Of a DNA stretch of 64,000 nucleotides, positions 19,507 to 29,306 are shown piece after piece (position 1 is the stretch's first letter; the number at the start of each line of letters is the position of its first letter). This DNA comes from Niveispirillum lacus. GTDB lineage: Bacteria; Pseudomonadota; Alphaproteobacteria; Azospirillales; Azospirillaceae. Location: the NCBI RefSeq assembly GCF_002251795.1, contig NZ_NOXU01000021.1:16769-80768 (forward strand), read 5' to 3'. The translations under genes and the position numbers were made by a program. The notes below the pieces were generated by a model that saw only the letters and a program-made list of their open reading frames with translations, was not told where the DNA came from and searched no databases.

Positions 19507-21963
19507 TCAACTTACATTTAGCGAGATCATGCCCGCCGACGCGGAGGTGAAACGCTTGACAAATTCACGGTCTGGATTGGTGAAGCGGATGTATGTACGC
19601 TCTTCTTCATTTGCGCGGACCTCAAAGCTTGTGCGGATGGACAGTTTGGGGATCTCGATGGTCCCGTTTGCCCCTTCCCGCAGGCCGCTGATGCCATGGA
19701 TCCCAGCACCACCTTGGGAAATGTCTATCAACTGTCCTGAGTGGCGCGAGCTTCCGACTGTCACCGTGCAGGCTTCAGCACACTTAAAGCGCTGATACAT
19801 ACGACGGTCCGCCTCTCGGGTCGACGTGCGAACAATGCGCACCATCTCCCGCTGGAGGGCACCCACGCGGTCAGCAATCTCTACGGCACCCTTCTGTACC
19901 TCTGACGCCTGTTGGCCGGACTGCTGTGCATCCCGACTTACCTCGCCAATAAGACGGCTGACTTCCTGTGCTGCTTTGCTGGTCTCGGTGACGTTGCGTG
20001 CAATTTCCTGTGTCGCAGCACTCTGTTCTTCTACCGCGGCACCTACCATGGTTGTGACCTGATCGATAGAGCCGATGCTTGTCCCGATGCCGGAAACCGC
20101 TTCAACCGCTTCCTTGGTAGCAGCCTGGATGGATGTGATCTGACGGGTGATCTCTTCGGTGGATCTGGCGGTCTGCGTGGCCAGTCCTTTGACCTCCGCA
20201 GCGACAACCGCGAAGCCCTTTCCGGCCTCGCCGGCCCTGGCTGCCTCGATGGTGGCATTCAACGCCAGAAGGTTGGTCTGGCTGGCAATGTCGCCGATCA
20301 GATGGGCGATCTCACCGATTTTGCCCACTTCCTCCGACAGTTTCTCGATGGCTCGTTGGGTCTTGCCACTATCGGCAACGGCGGACTTTGTCACACTGCC
20401 GACCTGCGTAATCTGGTTGGCAATCTCACTGATGGAAGCCGACAGTTCCTCTGTGGCCGAAGCAACGGCTTGAATATTGGCCAGCGCTTGATCAGCCGCA
20501 GCAGCCACGCTTTGAGAGTGGGTGCTAACCCGCGTTGCTGTTTCAGCCATGACCGAGGCTTGGCCCGACATGTCCTGCGTTTCACTGTAGACTTGCTCGA
20601 CAACAACAGACGAACCGTTTTCCACCGAACCGGCCATGTCGTTCAGGGCCTTGGATCGCGCAATCCCAGCCACCCGTTCCCGCTCTAGCCGTTCCTGGGT
20701 CGAGTATGAGAGTTTCGCCCGCATTGCCCGTAACTGCGCGAAGGGTCGACGGAATTCTGCGATGACAGGATTTTCGATCACGGCATCGAAATCGCCCCGC
20801 GAAACGGCGTCGAAATGCTGCTCAAGCCGGCGCATCGGGTTGCGCATGGCGGCCATCACCAGCCACGCAAAGACCACCGTCAGCCCGATCGCAGCGGCGA
20901 GGATTGTAAGGTCAGTGACGAGATGTGTCCGCCCCGCCGCAGTACCTTCCGCGATCGTTGCCGCGACTTCATCATTCTGGAACTGGATGAGATCGCTGAT
21001 CTGTGTACTGACCGGGTCAATCGACTGGTAGAGCCGTGTCTTCACAAAACTATCCAGGGCGGCTGCATCCTTTGACGAAAGGATATTCTCAAGGTCCCGC
21101 ACATCCTTGTCAGCGACCGCCATCGTCTGTTCAACTTTTGCGAGGATAGCGCCTTCATGAGGGTCTGAATCCCCTTCCCCATCGGTGCCCTTGATCGCGA
21201 CCCAGGCCTTTGCGATTTTGGCCCGCGCTTGCTTCACTGAGGCCGCGCCGACGTCCCAACTGGTATTTCCATTGCGGACCTTGTGTGCAGCATCGACAAT
21301 GTCCACGGCATAGGCATCAGAAATGATTTTGAGGCTGGTGGCGTGAGAAAAGGGGTCGTCGCGAATGAAAGCCAGGCGATCATTCTGTTGAGCCATGCCC
21401 CAGATGCCCAATATGTTGACAATACACATAAGCATCAATGTCATTGCAAAGGCAGCAAGAAGGCGTCCCTTGAAGCTGTTTGCGATCATGGTGATCCGGG
21501 CCGCGAGCCCCTGATGAACAATGAACCCGTCTTCGATCTTCACATCCTTGGCTTCGCCCGTCCGCATACGCGCATAAAGAGCCTCTGCGGCGGCCACCTC
21601 TTCACGGGACGGCCTTGAGCGGATGGAGATGCAGGCGGCCAGCTTTCCGTCTTCGATCTGTGGGGTGACGTTGGCCCGGACCCAATAATGGTCGCCATTC
21701 TTGCATCGGTTCTTAACGAGCCCCTCCCAGGCCCGACCCGCCTTGACGGTGGCCCAAAGATCAGCAAAGGCCTCTTTTGGCATGTGCGGATGGCGCACCA
21801 TGTTGTGGGGGGAGCCGAGGAGTTCATCCTCAGTAAACCCGCTAATGCTGACAAACGCCTGATTGACGAAAGTGATGCGCCCGCCGGCATCCGTCCGCGA
21901 TACCAAGACCTCATCAGCGGGCAGATCGACTTCACGTCCGGTTACCGGTCCATTGTCCCGCAT
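19507..21963 (-). CDS. Aer-like chemoreceptor: PAS, membrane helices, MCP domain and C-terminal PilZ
   Basis: 818 residues; a ggggag site precedes ATG 21963. PAS domain about 15-120 ([30 protein letters not shown] and the [11 protein letters not shown] region are typical of Aer-type FAD-binding PAS). Two membrane segments (about 175-200 and 350-370) flank a ~150-residue helical periplasmic part. The MCP signalling domain (about 450-700) has the INLLAL-like tip [19 protein letters not shown]-terminal PilZ domain (about 715-810) with RRMYQRF and DISQGG, matching the RxxxR and DxSxxG c-di-GMP-binding motifs. This is the layout of the Azospirillum brasilense Aer energy-taxis receptor, which responds to c-di-GMP. 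Confidence 0.92.
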   Translation of the reverse strand: MRDNGPVTGREVDLPADEVLVSRTDAGGRITFVNQAFVSISGFTEDELLGSPHNMVRHPHMPKEAFADLWATVKAGRAWEGLVKNRCKNGDHYWVRANVTPQIEDGKLAACISIRSRPSREEVAAAEALYARMRTGEAKDVKIEDGFIVHQGLAARITMIANSFKGRLLAAFAMTLMLMCIVNILGIWGMAQQNDRLAFIRDDPFSHATSLKIISDAYAVDIVDAAHKVRNGNTSWDVGAASVKQARAKIAKAWVAIKGTDGEGDSDPHEGAILAKVEQTMAVADKDVRDLENILSSKDAAALDSFVKTRLYQSIDPVSTQISDLIQFQNDEVAATIAEGTAAGRTHLVTDLTILAAAIGLTVVFAWLVMAAMRNPMRRLEQHFDAVSRGDFDAVIENPVIAEFRRPFAQLRAMRAKLSYSTQERLERERVAGIARSKALNDMAGSVENGSSVVVEQVYSETQDMSGQASVMAETATRVSTHSQSVAAAADQALANIQAVASATEELSASISEIANQITQVGSVTKSAVADSGKTQRAIEKLSEEVGKIGEIAHLIGDIASQTNLLALNATIEAARAGEAGKGFAVVAAEVKGLATQTARSTEEITRQITSIQAATKEAVEAVSGIGTSIGSIDQVTTMVGAAVEEQSAATQEIARNVTETSKAAQEVSRLIGEVSRDAQQSGQQASEVQKGAVEIADRVGALQREMVRIVRTSTREADRRMYQRFKCAEACTVTVGSSRHSGQLIDISQGGAGIHGISGLREGANGTIEIPKLSIRTSFEVRANEEERTYIRFTNPDREFVKRFTSASAGMISLNVS

Positions 21964-22363
21964 AAGATTCTCTCCCCTTGAGGGCTTAGAGGCTGATTCT
22001 ATTTAAACGAACAGCTTTTAATTGTCCTCTATCTAGATCACAAATATTCCCAACAGCCAAGCACAGACTTTAAGCTTGCCGTGAGAATAATAACTAACAC
22101 CGATGGCGATTGAGGGGTCACAACTGATCGGGGTTAAGCAAAAAATTTCATCTAGTGGCAAATATAACGCCCGATTATCAGAAATATATATGGAGCCTTT
22201 TTTGGGTAACACACGAATTATTGCCATTTAGTTTTGGCAATTTTTCAAATATTGCGTTCTTTTTGTCAATTTATTCTATATCTTCACGGGAAATACTCTC
22301 ATAGGCGCCAGCCGGCAATGATCATTCGGCCAGTCGATCCCCCTGGGGGGCACATACAGCGAC
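21964..22363. other. AT-rich intergenic region, probable acquired DNA and promoter of the Aer-like gene
   Basis: 400 bases that are much richer in A/T than the surroundings from about 21995 to 22300. No ORF with a ribosome site. The part next to 21964 presumably holds the promoter of the minus-strand chemoreceptor; the rest leads into an insertion-sequence remnant. Confidence 0.5.
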
Positions 22364-22625
22364 CTAAATGGATCTCCAACGGCCGCGCCTATGGGCGAAC
22401 ACGGCTTTGAAGGGGCCGTTGACGGTCTGCGCCACAGCGTTGTCTTGGCTATCTGCGACGCTGCCGACCGCGGGGGCGATGCCGGGCACCGCCAGCCGCT
22501 CGGTGTAGCAGATGAACGGAAACTGCGCGGTCTCAACCGGTCGACCGTGCAGCGGGTGACATCGAACCCCTCGCCCCCCCAACTGTCGCCAGACCTTCCG
22601 CACGCCCAAGGTGGCAAACTTATAA
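22364..22625 (-). pseudogene. IS3-family transposase (OrfB) remnant with internal deletion
   Basis: Two adjoining pieces in slightly different frames match the IS3 OrfB integrase. The first is a start region (VRKVWRQLG, then GFDVTRCTVDRL), the usual 'fGvRKvWrqL.regf.vaRcTVaRLM' segment. The second is the DDE C-terminal region ICYTERLA, VGSVADSQDNAVAQTVNG, HRRGRWRS, which equals 'irYteRLaeaGi..SvGsvgdsyDNAlAEtinGlyK'. The catalytic core between them is missing and the element has no intact ends. A dead remnant. Confidence 0.8.
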
Positions 22626-22668
22626 AATTGCTTGGCGTGGATTTGGCGGCCGCCGCAGCGGAGTGAGG

Positions 22669-25600
22669 TTAGGGCTTGATCGGGTAGGGTTGCGGGGTCC
22701 CCAGATTGCCGGGTGTGCCTTTGATCCGTGATTGCAGATCACGGATGGCGGCGACCAGTTGGGCATCGGGTTCGCCGCGCAGGGCGGGTTGGTCGAAATC
22801 GACCTCGATATCAGGGGTTACCCCTTCACCTTCGATGATCCATTCCCCCTTGGGTCCCGCCAGCGCATATTGCGGGACGGCAATATGGCCGCCATCCAGC
22901 AACGGCCCCAGATCGCCGGTACCGACAACCCCGCCCCAGGTGCGCTTTCCGATCAGCCTGCCGCGCTGTGTCTGCTTGAAGGTCCAGGCCATGGTATCGC
23001 CGTCCGACATGGTGTTTTCGTTGATCAGCATGGCCATTTCGCCAGTGAAGACCTGTGTGTAGCCGCCCCAGGGATAGGTCTGCGGGTGCTGAAGACCACG
23101 CACAAAGCCGCGGGTGAAGGCCGGCCGCAGCAGGCGTTCCAGGATCATGCGAGAGACATTGCCCCCGGTATTGCCGCGAATGTCGATGATCACCCCATCC
23201 TTGCGAAGCTGTCCGTACCACTCCTTGACGAATTCAGACAGACCGGCACCGGTCATGTCGGTGATATGGACATAACCGATGCGTCCCCCCGACATTTCAT
23301 CGACCAGACGCTGGGCGGCCAGACGCTGTTCATGCCGGATCAACAGGGTTTCGGTGCGCAGGGTCTTGACCAGAAGGCGGCGCTCCACTGTCGCGGACGG
23401 CCCCAACCCTACCTCAACGACCTGGTTCGCCTTGCCCATCAATGCCTGATAGGGGTTGGTGGTGGCGTTCAGCGGCACACCGTCGATGGACAGCAGATAT
23501 TCACCCACCCGCGCCTCATTGCCCACGCTGTTCAGCGGGGATCGGTAAAGCGGATCGGCACGGTCCCCCGCAAAAATGCGGGTGATCCGCCAGAGACCGG
23601 TGGCCTTGTCCAAGGCGAAGCGGGCACCCAACAGCCCAATGTCAGGGCGGGGGGGCAAACCATCATCCCCGCCATCCACAAAGGCGTGACTGACATTGAG
23701 ATCACCGATCATGTGGCTGATCAGATAGTTAAGGTCAGCCCGGTTGCCCAGCGCGGGCAGCAGGGCACGATATCGCTCACGGGCCGCCTGCCAATCATGA
23801 CCGTGCATGCCGGGATCGTAGAAATAGTCCCGATACAGCCGCCAGGCTTCGTTGAATATCGCTGCCCATTCCTGTGGCGGATCGACCCGCATTACGATCC
23901 GCTCCAGATCCAGGCGCTGCGCGTCTCCCGCCAGGCCAGCGGGCCCGAAACCCGCCACCCGCAGGTCGTCGCGTCCCTGGAACAACAGGATGGTCTGACG
24001 CTTCCGGTCAACATCATAACCGACCAGATCACCCGTGACGCGGTTGGGCTTGGTGGCACCAAAGGGTAGCAGGAACAAGGTGCTGGTCTGCGGCCCGTCC
24101 GCCTCGAACCGGGGAGCGTCCGATATCCTGAACATCAGGCTGAAACCCGGTCCGAAACTCAGATCCCGGTAATTGTCTTTGTCGACCGGCACGGGGATCA
24201 CCCGTTCTTCCAGCCCGTCAAACTCCACCGATAGCGGTTTATCCGCCTTAGACACCGGTTCCTCACCGCCCCTACCGACGGGCACACCCGCCGGAAATGG
24301 GTTGGGAGCATCCTTTTGCAGGGCCAGAAGATAGGGCCGCGTCTGGCGGGCAGCGGCAAAGTTCCATTCCGTCTCACTGATCAGCAGATTGACATCCCGA
24401 ACCGACAGAAAGGCCAGATAGCGACGGTCAGGGGACCAGACGGGCTCACCACTGTCATAACTGGGGTCCGTCACCGGACGATTGGCACCGTCGCGGGAAT
24501 CCCAGATGCGGACCATGCGCATGTCATTGGGCTGCAACTCGGCATAGGCGATGTACCGGCTGTCGGGCGACCATTCATATTGGCGAATGTACCAGGCACC
24601 GGTGCTGCCGACCTTCCGGCGTTCCCCGCTGGCCACATCAACGCTGAACAGCGTGCCTTCCCGGTCAAGCACGGCAAGGCGTTTGCCATCGGGGGACCAA
24701 CTGGGTCGGTAATAGCGGTTGCCGCCGCTCTTTGTGACCTGCCGGGCGGCACCGCCGCTGGCGGGAACCACCCACAATTCCTCATCACCACTGGCGTCGC
24801 TGATATAGGCGATGGTGCGACCATCGGGGGACCAGGCCGCTTCCCGGTCATGCGCGCTGGGGCTATGTGTCAGGTTGACAACCGCACCCAAGCGATTGCC
24901 CTGCATCACAAACACATCGCCGCGCGCCACCACCAACACATGCTGGCCGTCCGGCGACAGTGCCCCGCCTTCGATATTCTTGGAACCCTTGACCAGCCGC
25001 GGCAACCGGTTCAAATCCTGTGTCGGAACCGTGATATCCAGCGGGCGCACCTTGCCGGTTGAGATGTCATAGAGCATCAAACCGGCATTATATTGCAACA
25101 CCACATTGCCCTTGGCATCGGCGCTGGCAAATTCCGCCCCGTCCTGTTTAAAATCCGTCAGTTTGCGGGGTGCCCCGCCCTGCTCGTCGGTGAGGTACAG
25201 GTTCATATGCCCGTCCTGATCCGACAGATACTGTATCCCCGCCTCTGTCCACATCGGGTCGCGTTCGGTGCGCGGCGTACCGGTGATACGGGTCAGTTTT
25301 TGCGCCGAAGGGTCGGCAATATACAGGTCCGGTGCCCATCCCCCCTGATAGCGCTTCCATGTCCGGAAATCGCGGAACAGGGGCGAGAACAGCAGCCGCT
25401 TGCCATCGGGTGAATAGACACCATTGCCTGCCCGCGCCATGGGCAGGGGCTGTACCTGACTGTCGTCGACAGTAACAGTATAGAGCTTGGATTCTGTGTT
25501 CAGGGACACATCCTGGAACGACCTGAACAGCACCGCAGAGCCATCCGGCTTCCACCCCGTGACCTGATTGTCATATCCAGAGCGGGTGCCAAGGGGGCCA

Positions 25601-25929
25601 CGCGCGGGGTAGAATGTCAGTTGCCGGGGAGCCCCGCCCGCCGCCGGAATGAGGTAGACCTGTTCATCCCCGCCATATTGCCCTGTGAAGGCAATCCATT
25701 TGCCATCGGGGGAGAATTTGGCGAACAGTTCCAGCCCCGGACCACTGGTCAATTGCCGTGCTGCACCACCATCCGTGCTGGCAATCCACAGATCACCGGC
25801 ATAGGAGAAGACGACCTGCTTTCCATGGATGTCTGGAAAACGCAGCAGTCTTTGCGGTTCCCCCTGCGCGATGGCAGCAGAGCCGCACAGCGTCAGACAA
25901 GCCGCGATCCCCAATGCCCGCACCCACAT
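22669..25929 (-). CDS. Tricorn-like S41 peptidase, exported
   Basis: 1086 residues from ATG 25929; the frame is open to 26010, but the signal peptide starts here (about 1-23, ending AIAQ). Residues 30 to ~640 contain WD/TolB-like propeller repeats (FSPDGKWIAF, WSPDGRTIAYIS, WSPDSRYIAY, WSPDRRYLAFLS). Then come a C1 region, a PDZ-like part (about 770-860) and the S41 catalytic domain. Candidate catalytic residues follow tricorn: Ser-His in NVSHAFVDGG (about 745), the nucleophile in MSDGD (about 975), and Glu in GEGVTPDIEVD (about 1034). It should cut peptides in the periplasm. It lies 141 bp downstream of the TonB receptor, probably in the same transcript. Confidence 0.88.
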   Translation of the reverse strand: MWVRALGIAACLTLCGSAAIAQGEPQRLLRFPDIHGKQVVFSYAGDLWIASTDGGAARQLTSGPGLELFAKFSPDGKWIAFTGQYGGDEQVYLIPAAGGAPRQLTFYPARGPLGTRSGYDNQVTGWKPDGSAVLFRSFQDVSLNTESKLYTVTVDDSQVQPLPMARAGNGVYSPDGKRLLFSPLFRDFRTWKRYQGGWAPDLYIADPSAQKLTRITGTPRTERDPMWTEAGIQYLSDQDGHMNLYLTDEQGGAPRKLTDFKQDGAEFASADAKGNVVLQYNAGLMLYDISTGKVRPLDITVPTQDLNRLPRLVKGSKNIEGGALSPDGQHVLVVARGDVFVMQGNRLGAVVNLTHSPSAHDREAAWSPDGRTIAYISDASGDEELWVVPASGGAARQVTKSGGNRYYRPSWSPDGKRLAVLDREGTLFSVDVASGERRKVGSTGAWYIRQYEWSPDSRYIAYAELQPNDMRMVRIWDSRDGANRPVTDPSYDSGEPVWSPDRRYLAFLSVRDVNLLISETEWNFAAARQTRPYLLALQKDAPNPFPAGVPVGRGGEEPVSKADKPLSVEFDGLEERVIPVPVDKDNYRDLSFGPGFSLMFRISDAPRFEADGPQTSTLFLLPFGATKPNRVTGDLVGYDVDRKRQTILLFQGRDDLRVAGFGPAGLAGDAQRLDLERIVMRVDPPQEWAAIFNEAWRLYRDYFYDPGMHGHDWQAARERYRALLPALGNRADLNYLISHMIGDLNVSHAFVDGGDDGLPPRPDIGLLGARFALDKATGLWRITRIFAGDRADPLYRSPLNSVGNEARVGEYLLSIDGVPLNATTNPYQALMGKANQVVEVGLGPSATVERRLLVKTLRTETLLIRHEQRLAAQRLVDEMSGGRIGYVHITDMTGAGLSEFVKEWYGQLRKDGVIIDIRGNTGGNVSRMILERLLRPAFTRGFVRGLQHPQTYPWGGYTQVFTGEMAMLINENTMSDGDTMAWTFKQTQRGRLIGKRTWGGVVGTGDLGPLLDGGHIAVPQYALAGPKGEWIIEGEGVTPDIEVDFDQPALRGEPDAQLVAAIRDLQSRIKGTPGNLGTPQPYPIKP

Positions 25930-26070
25930 TTCCAAACGACGCAAGCTCCCCTCCCACCGCGCGACGGTATTCCATACATTCCAGCCTCTCCGCTGCCCCG
26001 ATGGTGGCAACCTTCCACCACCGGGTCAGCGCAATCACCCGCCGGATGATACGCCCCGGCACTGCTGCAA

Positions 26071-29000
26071 TCAGAACGTCTTGCCAAGACGGATCGAAAC
26101 CGTACGGCCCCGCAGATCATACAGATTGCTGGGCACCGAACCGGTCCGATAGGTGTAGCTGTCAGACCCCATCACCGGCGGCTTTTTATCGAACATGTTG
26201 ATAATGCCGATCTGGCCCGACAGGTCCTTTTCAATCTGCCAGCGGACGCTGACATAGTGGGTCATGTAGGAACCGACCGTCAGTTTTTCCGCCACCTGCA
26301 AGCAATCATTGCGGTTCCCCGGCACCGTGCGGCCGGCATAGGCACCGCAATAATTGAACAGATTGTCGCCATCATAGTACTTCGCATCGTTCGTTGGGCC
26401 GATGAAGTTGAAGCCGTAGAAGAATGATAAATCCTCTACCTTCAGGTTCGCTTCCACCCAACCGACGGTCTTGGGATTGCCCGAAAGCCCGTTACGGTCT
26501 TCATAGGAATTCTCATCACGGCGCAGGGAATTCTCAAACACCCAGTTCCACTGCACATTCAGACCGAAGTCCCCAAAGCCAAGGGGTTGCCGGAATGAGG
26601 CTGACAGATCAATGCCCCGCTGCTTCTGCTGTGCCAGATTGACCAGACGATCATCGACGACCGTAATCGCGCGGGTCATGGGGTCACGTGTAACTCTGGC
26701 GCAGAAGTTATTACCAGGGAACGTTGGGCTATTGTAGCAACGGGAAATAATGCTGCCAACTCCATAGGAAGCCACTTCATTGCGTACCGCAATACTGTAA
26801 TAGTCCGCAGCAATGCTGAGGTCGGCAAAGGCCGGGGTCAGCACAATGCCGACACTCTTGTTCCGTGATGTTTCTGCCTTCAACTGTCCCTTGCCACCCC
26901 CTGTTACGGCAGTGATGCCATTGTTGGCCGGATTGAAGTCTGGCGCAAAACCCTGGCTGGCACAGTTGGCAGCAACTGTGGGGCCAGCCGTGTCGCCATA
27001 GCGGACACAAGGATCGCTATAGGCATAGAAACTGAGTTGGTTGGCCAGATACAGTTCATAGAGCGAGGGGGCGCGGAACGAAGTCCCCGTGCTGGCACGC
27101 AAAGAGACCCAGTTATTGACGGTCCAGCCCAGGCCCGCCTTATAGGTTTCATCCGACCCAAAGCTGCGGTAGTTGGTGTAGCGGCCGGAACCGGTAAAAG
27201 TCAGCTTCTCTACCACCGGCAAATCAGCCAAGAGCGGCACGCCGATTTCGCCGAATACTTCCTGGACCGTATCGGACCCCTTGGTGATCCCAGCGGTGGA
27301 GGAGGCGAAATAGTTACCGTTGCGGGCGTTGTAACCTGGTGTGTCGTTCAGGGCCTGATACCGGATCGTGAAGCCCGTGGCGAGATCAACCGACCCTGTG
27401 GGCAGGTCGAACAGCGCACCGGAGATTGAGCCGTCAATGCCAAGCTGGTCATACTTGGTACGCCCTGTCTCGCGTCCCTGCAGGAACGAACGTTCAGCAT
27501 CCGTCCAATCCTGGTCAACCAAGAACCGCTTCGACAGCCAGGGGATGGACACACAGTTTGTCGGGCCGGAAATGCTGATCAGCGCGGCGTTGCAGGCAAC
27601 GCCCGGCGCCGTCGCTGCCGCCAGTCGATCGGCGTAGAAGAATGAACTGCTATATTCGCCATCGGATCGTCCGGCATGGCCGGAAACGTCCCACGACCAG
27701 GGGCGGGCAATGATTGGCATCTCCAGCCCACCGCGCACACCGGCGGTGATCTGGCCATAATTGACGTTCTGGCGCTGCTCCTGGGCCATGTTCATCTGCG
27801 GCTGGACCAGACCAGTCGAATTACCGCCGCTGGCCTGGATCAACCCAGCCGCCACCGTATTGTTCGGATTGGTTGGCGACAGTAGCGGATACAGGAACTG
27901 CCACGTATCTGAGGAAGAAACCCGCCGGTTCAGCAGCACATTGCCATAGGCTTCAATGTCAGGGGCGAGTTCATAGGAGCCCGCAACATACAGGCTGCCG
28001 GTGGACAAAGGCGAAATGCTGTCGGCATTCTGATAGGCAGGGCTGTCGCTGATGCCATAGGTATAGGTCTCCGGGAACCCGCCGCGCGCTGTTCGCACCC
28101 AATCCGGCAGGACGTTGCGCAGACCCAAGGCCGAGGCGGGATATGATGCACCGGCTGCACCGGGTGCATACTGGAACCAGCCGCCATACCACGTGTAGTC
28201 GAAGAATATCCCGGTGGGGTTCAGGTTGCGGCATTTGATGTTGCCGCTGGTGTCCAGAAGATCGGTCCGCTGTCCCGTCCTGGGATCATAGACATAATCC
28301 TGGGCGCAGGATGTCCGTTCGCGCTGGCGGTTCTTCAAGGCTTCCTGGCGGCGATATTCGGCGGCGACGGTCAAGGTGCCTTGGCCGAAATCCTCGCCCC
28401 AGAACAAGGCGCCCTGAACATAATTGCCGCCGCCATGTTCGCTTACATTACCGTCAAGATTCAACTCCACCCCGTCGGAAGTTTTGCGCGGAATGATGTT
28501 GACCACACCGGCGATGGCATCAGAGCCGTAAATGGAAGAGGCACCACCGGTCAGCACTTCCACCCGACTGATCATCGAGGATGGCAGCGTATTGAGATCC
28601 ACCTGACCGACACGGCTGCCGGTACCTGCCGGGGTCAGGCGCTGCCCGTTCAACAGGACCAGTGTGCGCCCTGCCCCCAGGTTACGTAGGCCAACCGTCT
28701 GGGCATTGTTCCCGCCATCGACGACCCGGCCACCCGCACCCGTCGCCGACAGCTTGTTGTTCACCTGCTGCACACCCAGGGCCGCGACCGAGCGCATAAT
28801 AATCCCTGCGGTATCGAACGCACCGGCATTGCGCGCCGTCTCTGCATTAATGATCTGGACTGGTGTTGCAGTATTGTATTCTGAGCGCAATCGTGACCCT
28901 GTCACGACAATATCACCCAGCTCTTCCACACCGGTATCAGATGACGCTTGCGGGGCTGCCTCGGCAGTCGGATCTGCGGGCTTGGCCAGAAGATTGGTGT

Positions 29001-29088
29001 CGGATGATTGCGCCTGCGCAGCGACAGGCCAAAAGAGTGCCGCAACGGAAACGCTGCCCAGCAGCGCCGTCTTTACAAATCTGTTCAT
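26071..29088 (-). CDS. TonB-dependent receptor (large, peptide-associated type)
   Basis: 1005 residues from ATG 29088; aggga lies six bases upstream, with another ATG two codons earlier. Signal peptide about 1-26 (ending AQAQ). TonB-box-like GDIVVTGSRL near residue 60. The plug has TPVQIINAE, GLRNLGAGRTLVLLNGQR, VEVLTGGASSIYGSDAIAGVVNII. The large barrel ends in VSIRLGKTF with a terminal Phe. RTLVLLNGQR and TGGASSIYGSDA are typical of the ~1000-residue receptors that often sit beside peptidases. With the S41 peptidase it would form a peptide uptake/processing pair. It lies downstream of a glycine riboswitch. Confidence 0.92.
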   Translation of the reverse strand: MNRFVKTALLGSVSVAALFWPVAAQAQSSDTNLLAKPADPTAEAAPQASSDTGVEELGDIVVTGSRLRSEYNTATPVQIINAETARNAGAFDTAGIIMRSVAALGVQQVNNKLSATGAGGRVVDGGNNAQTVGLRNLGAGRTLVLLNGQRLTPAGTGSRVGQVDLNTLPSSMISRVEVLTGGASSIYGSDAIAGVVNIIPRKTSDGVELNLDGNVSEHGGGNYVQGALFWGEDFGQGTLTVAAEYRRQEALKNRQRERTSCAQDYVYDPRTGQRTDLLDTSGNIKCRNLNPTGIFFDYTWYGGWFQYAPGAAGASYPASALGLRNVLPDWVRTARGGFPETYTYGISDSPAYQNADSISPLSTGSLYVAGSYELAPDIEAYGNVLLNRRVSSSDTWQFLYPLLSPTNPNNTVAAGLIQASGGNSTGLVQPQMNMAQEQRQNVNYGQITAGVRGGLEMPIIARPWSWDVSGHAGRSDGEYSSSFFYADRLAAATAPGVACNAALISISGPTNCVSIPWLSKRFLVDQDWTDAERSFLQGRETGRTKYDQLGIDGSISGALFDLPTGSVDLATGFTIRYQALNDTPGYNARNGNYFASSTAGITKGSDTVQEVFGEIGVPLLADLPVVEKLTFTGSGRYTNYRSFGSDETYKAGLGWTVNNWVSLRASTGTSFRAPSLYELYLANQLSFYAYSDPCVRYGDTAGPTVAANCASQGFAPDFNPANNGITAVTGGGKGQLKAETSRNKSVGIVLTPAFADLSIAADYYSIAVRNEVASYGVGSIISRCYNSPTFPGNNFCARVTRDPMTRAITVVDDRLVNLAQQKQRGIDLSASFRQPLGFGDFGLNVQWNWVFENSLRRDENSYEDRNGLSGNPKTVGWVEANLKVEDLSFFYGFNFIGPTNDAKYYDGDNLFNYCGAYAGRTVPGNRNDCLQVAEKLTVGSYMTHYVSVRWQIEKDLSGQIGIINMFDKKPPVMGSDSYTYRTGSVPSNLYDLRGRTVSIRLGKTF

Positions 29089-29248
29089 TTTCATTCCCTG
29101 TTCACAGACAGCGCTGGTCATTTGACGCATTCAAACAGGCTGAAAACGCACCAAATAGGTACGCCTTAGCCCGCTGGAACGCCGCCAGCCGCTTATGTTG
29201 AGTGATAATTGGGGGATGTAGGGTCTATCGAGCAGAAGACCCGTGATT

Positions 29249-29266
29249 TCAGCTTGAGTCAGTCAT
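29249..29266 (-). other. Five-codon ORF at the riboswitch-controlled ribosome site
   Basis: ATG at 29266 is preceded by a good ggaggt site (29273-29278) six bases away, but the frame reads M-T-D-S-S and stops. The ribosome site is inside the riboswitch expression-platform hairpin. It is either a leader peptide or the stump of a lost glycine-responsive gene. The next downstream gene is the TonB receptor, 160 bases away, with its own ribosome site. Confidence 0.65.
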
Positions 29267-29269
29267 GAC

Positions 29270-29306
29270 GGCACCTCCAAAAGCGGATTCTCTGCTTTTC
29301 GGTGCC
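29270..29306 (-). promoter_or_regulatory. Expression-platform hairpin hiding the Shine-Dalgarno site
   Basis: On the minus strand ggcacc (29306-29301) pairs with ggtgcc (29275-29270), and aaaagc pairs with gctttt inside it. The 3' arm contains the ggaggt ribosome site of the five-codon ORF. This is a translational off-switch layout directly after the second aptamer. Confidence 0.7.

Noticed and set aside
22732..24069. 445-codon plus-strand open frame
   Set aside because: Antisense shadow of the S41 peptidase; that gene has clear propeller and catalytic motifs on the other strand.
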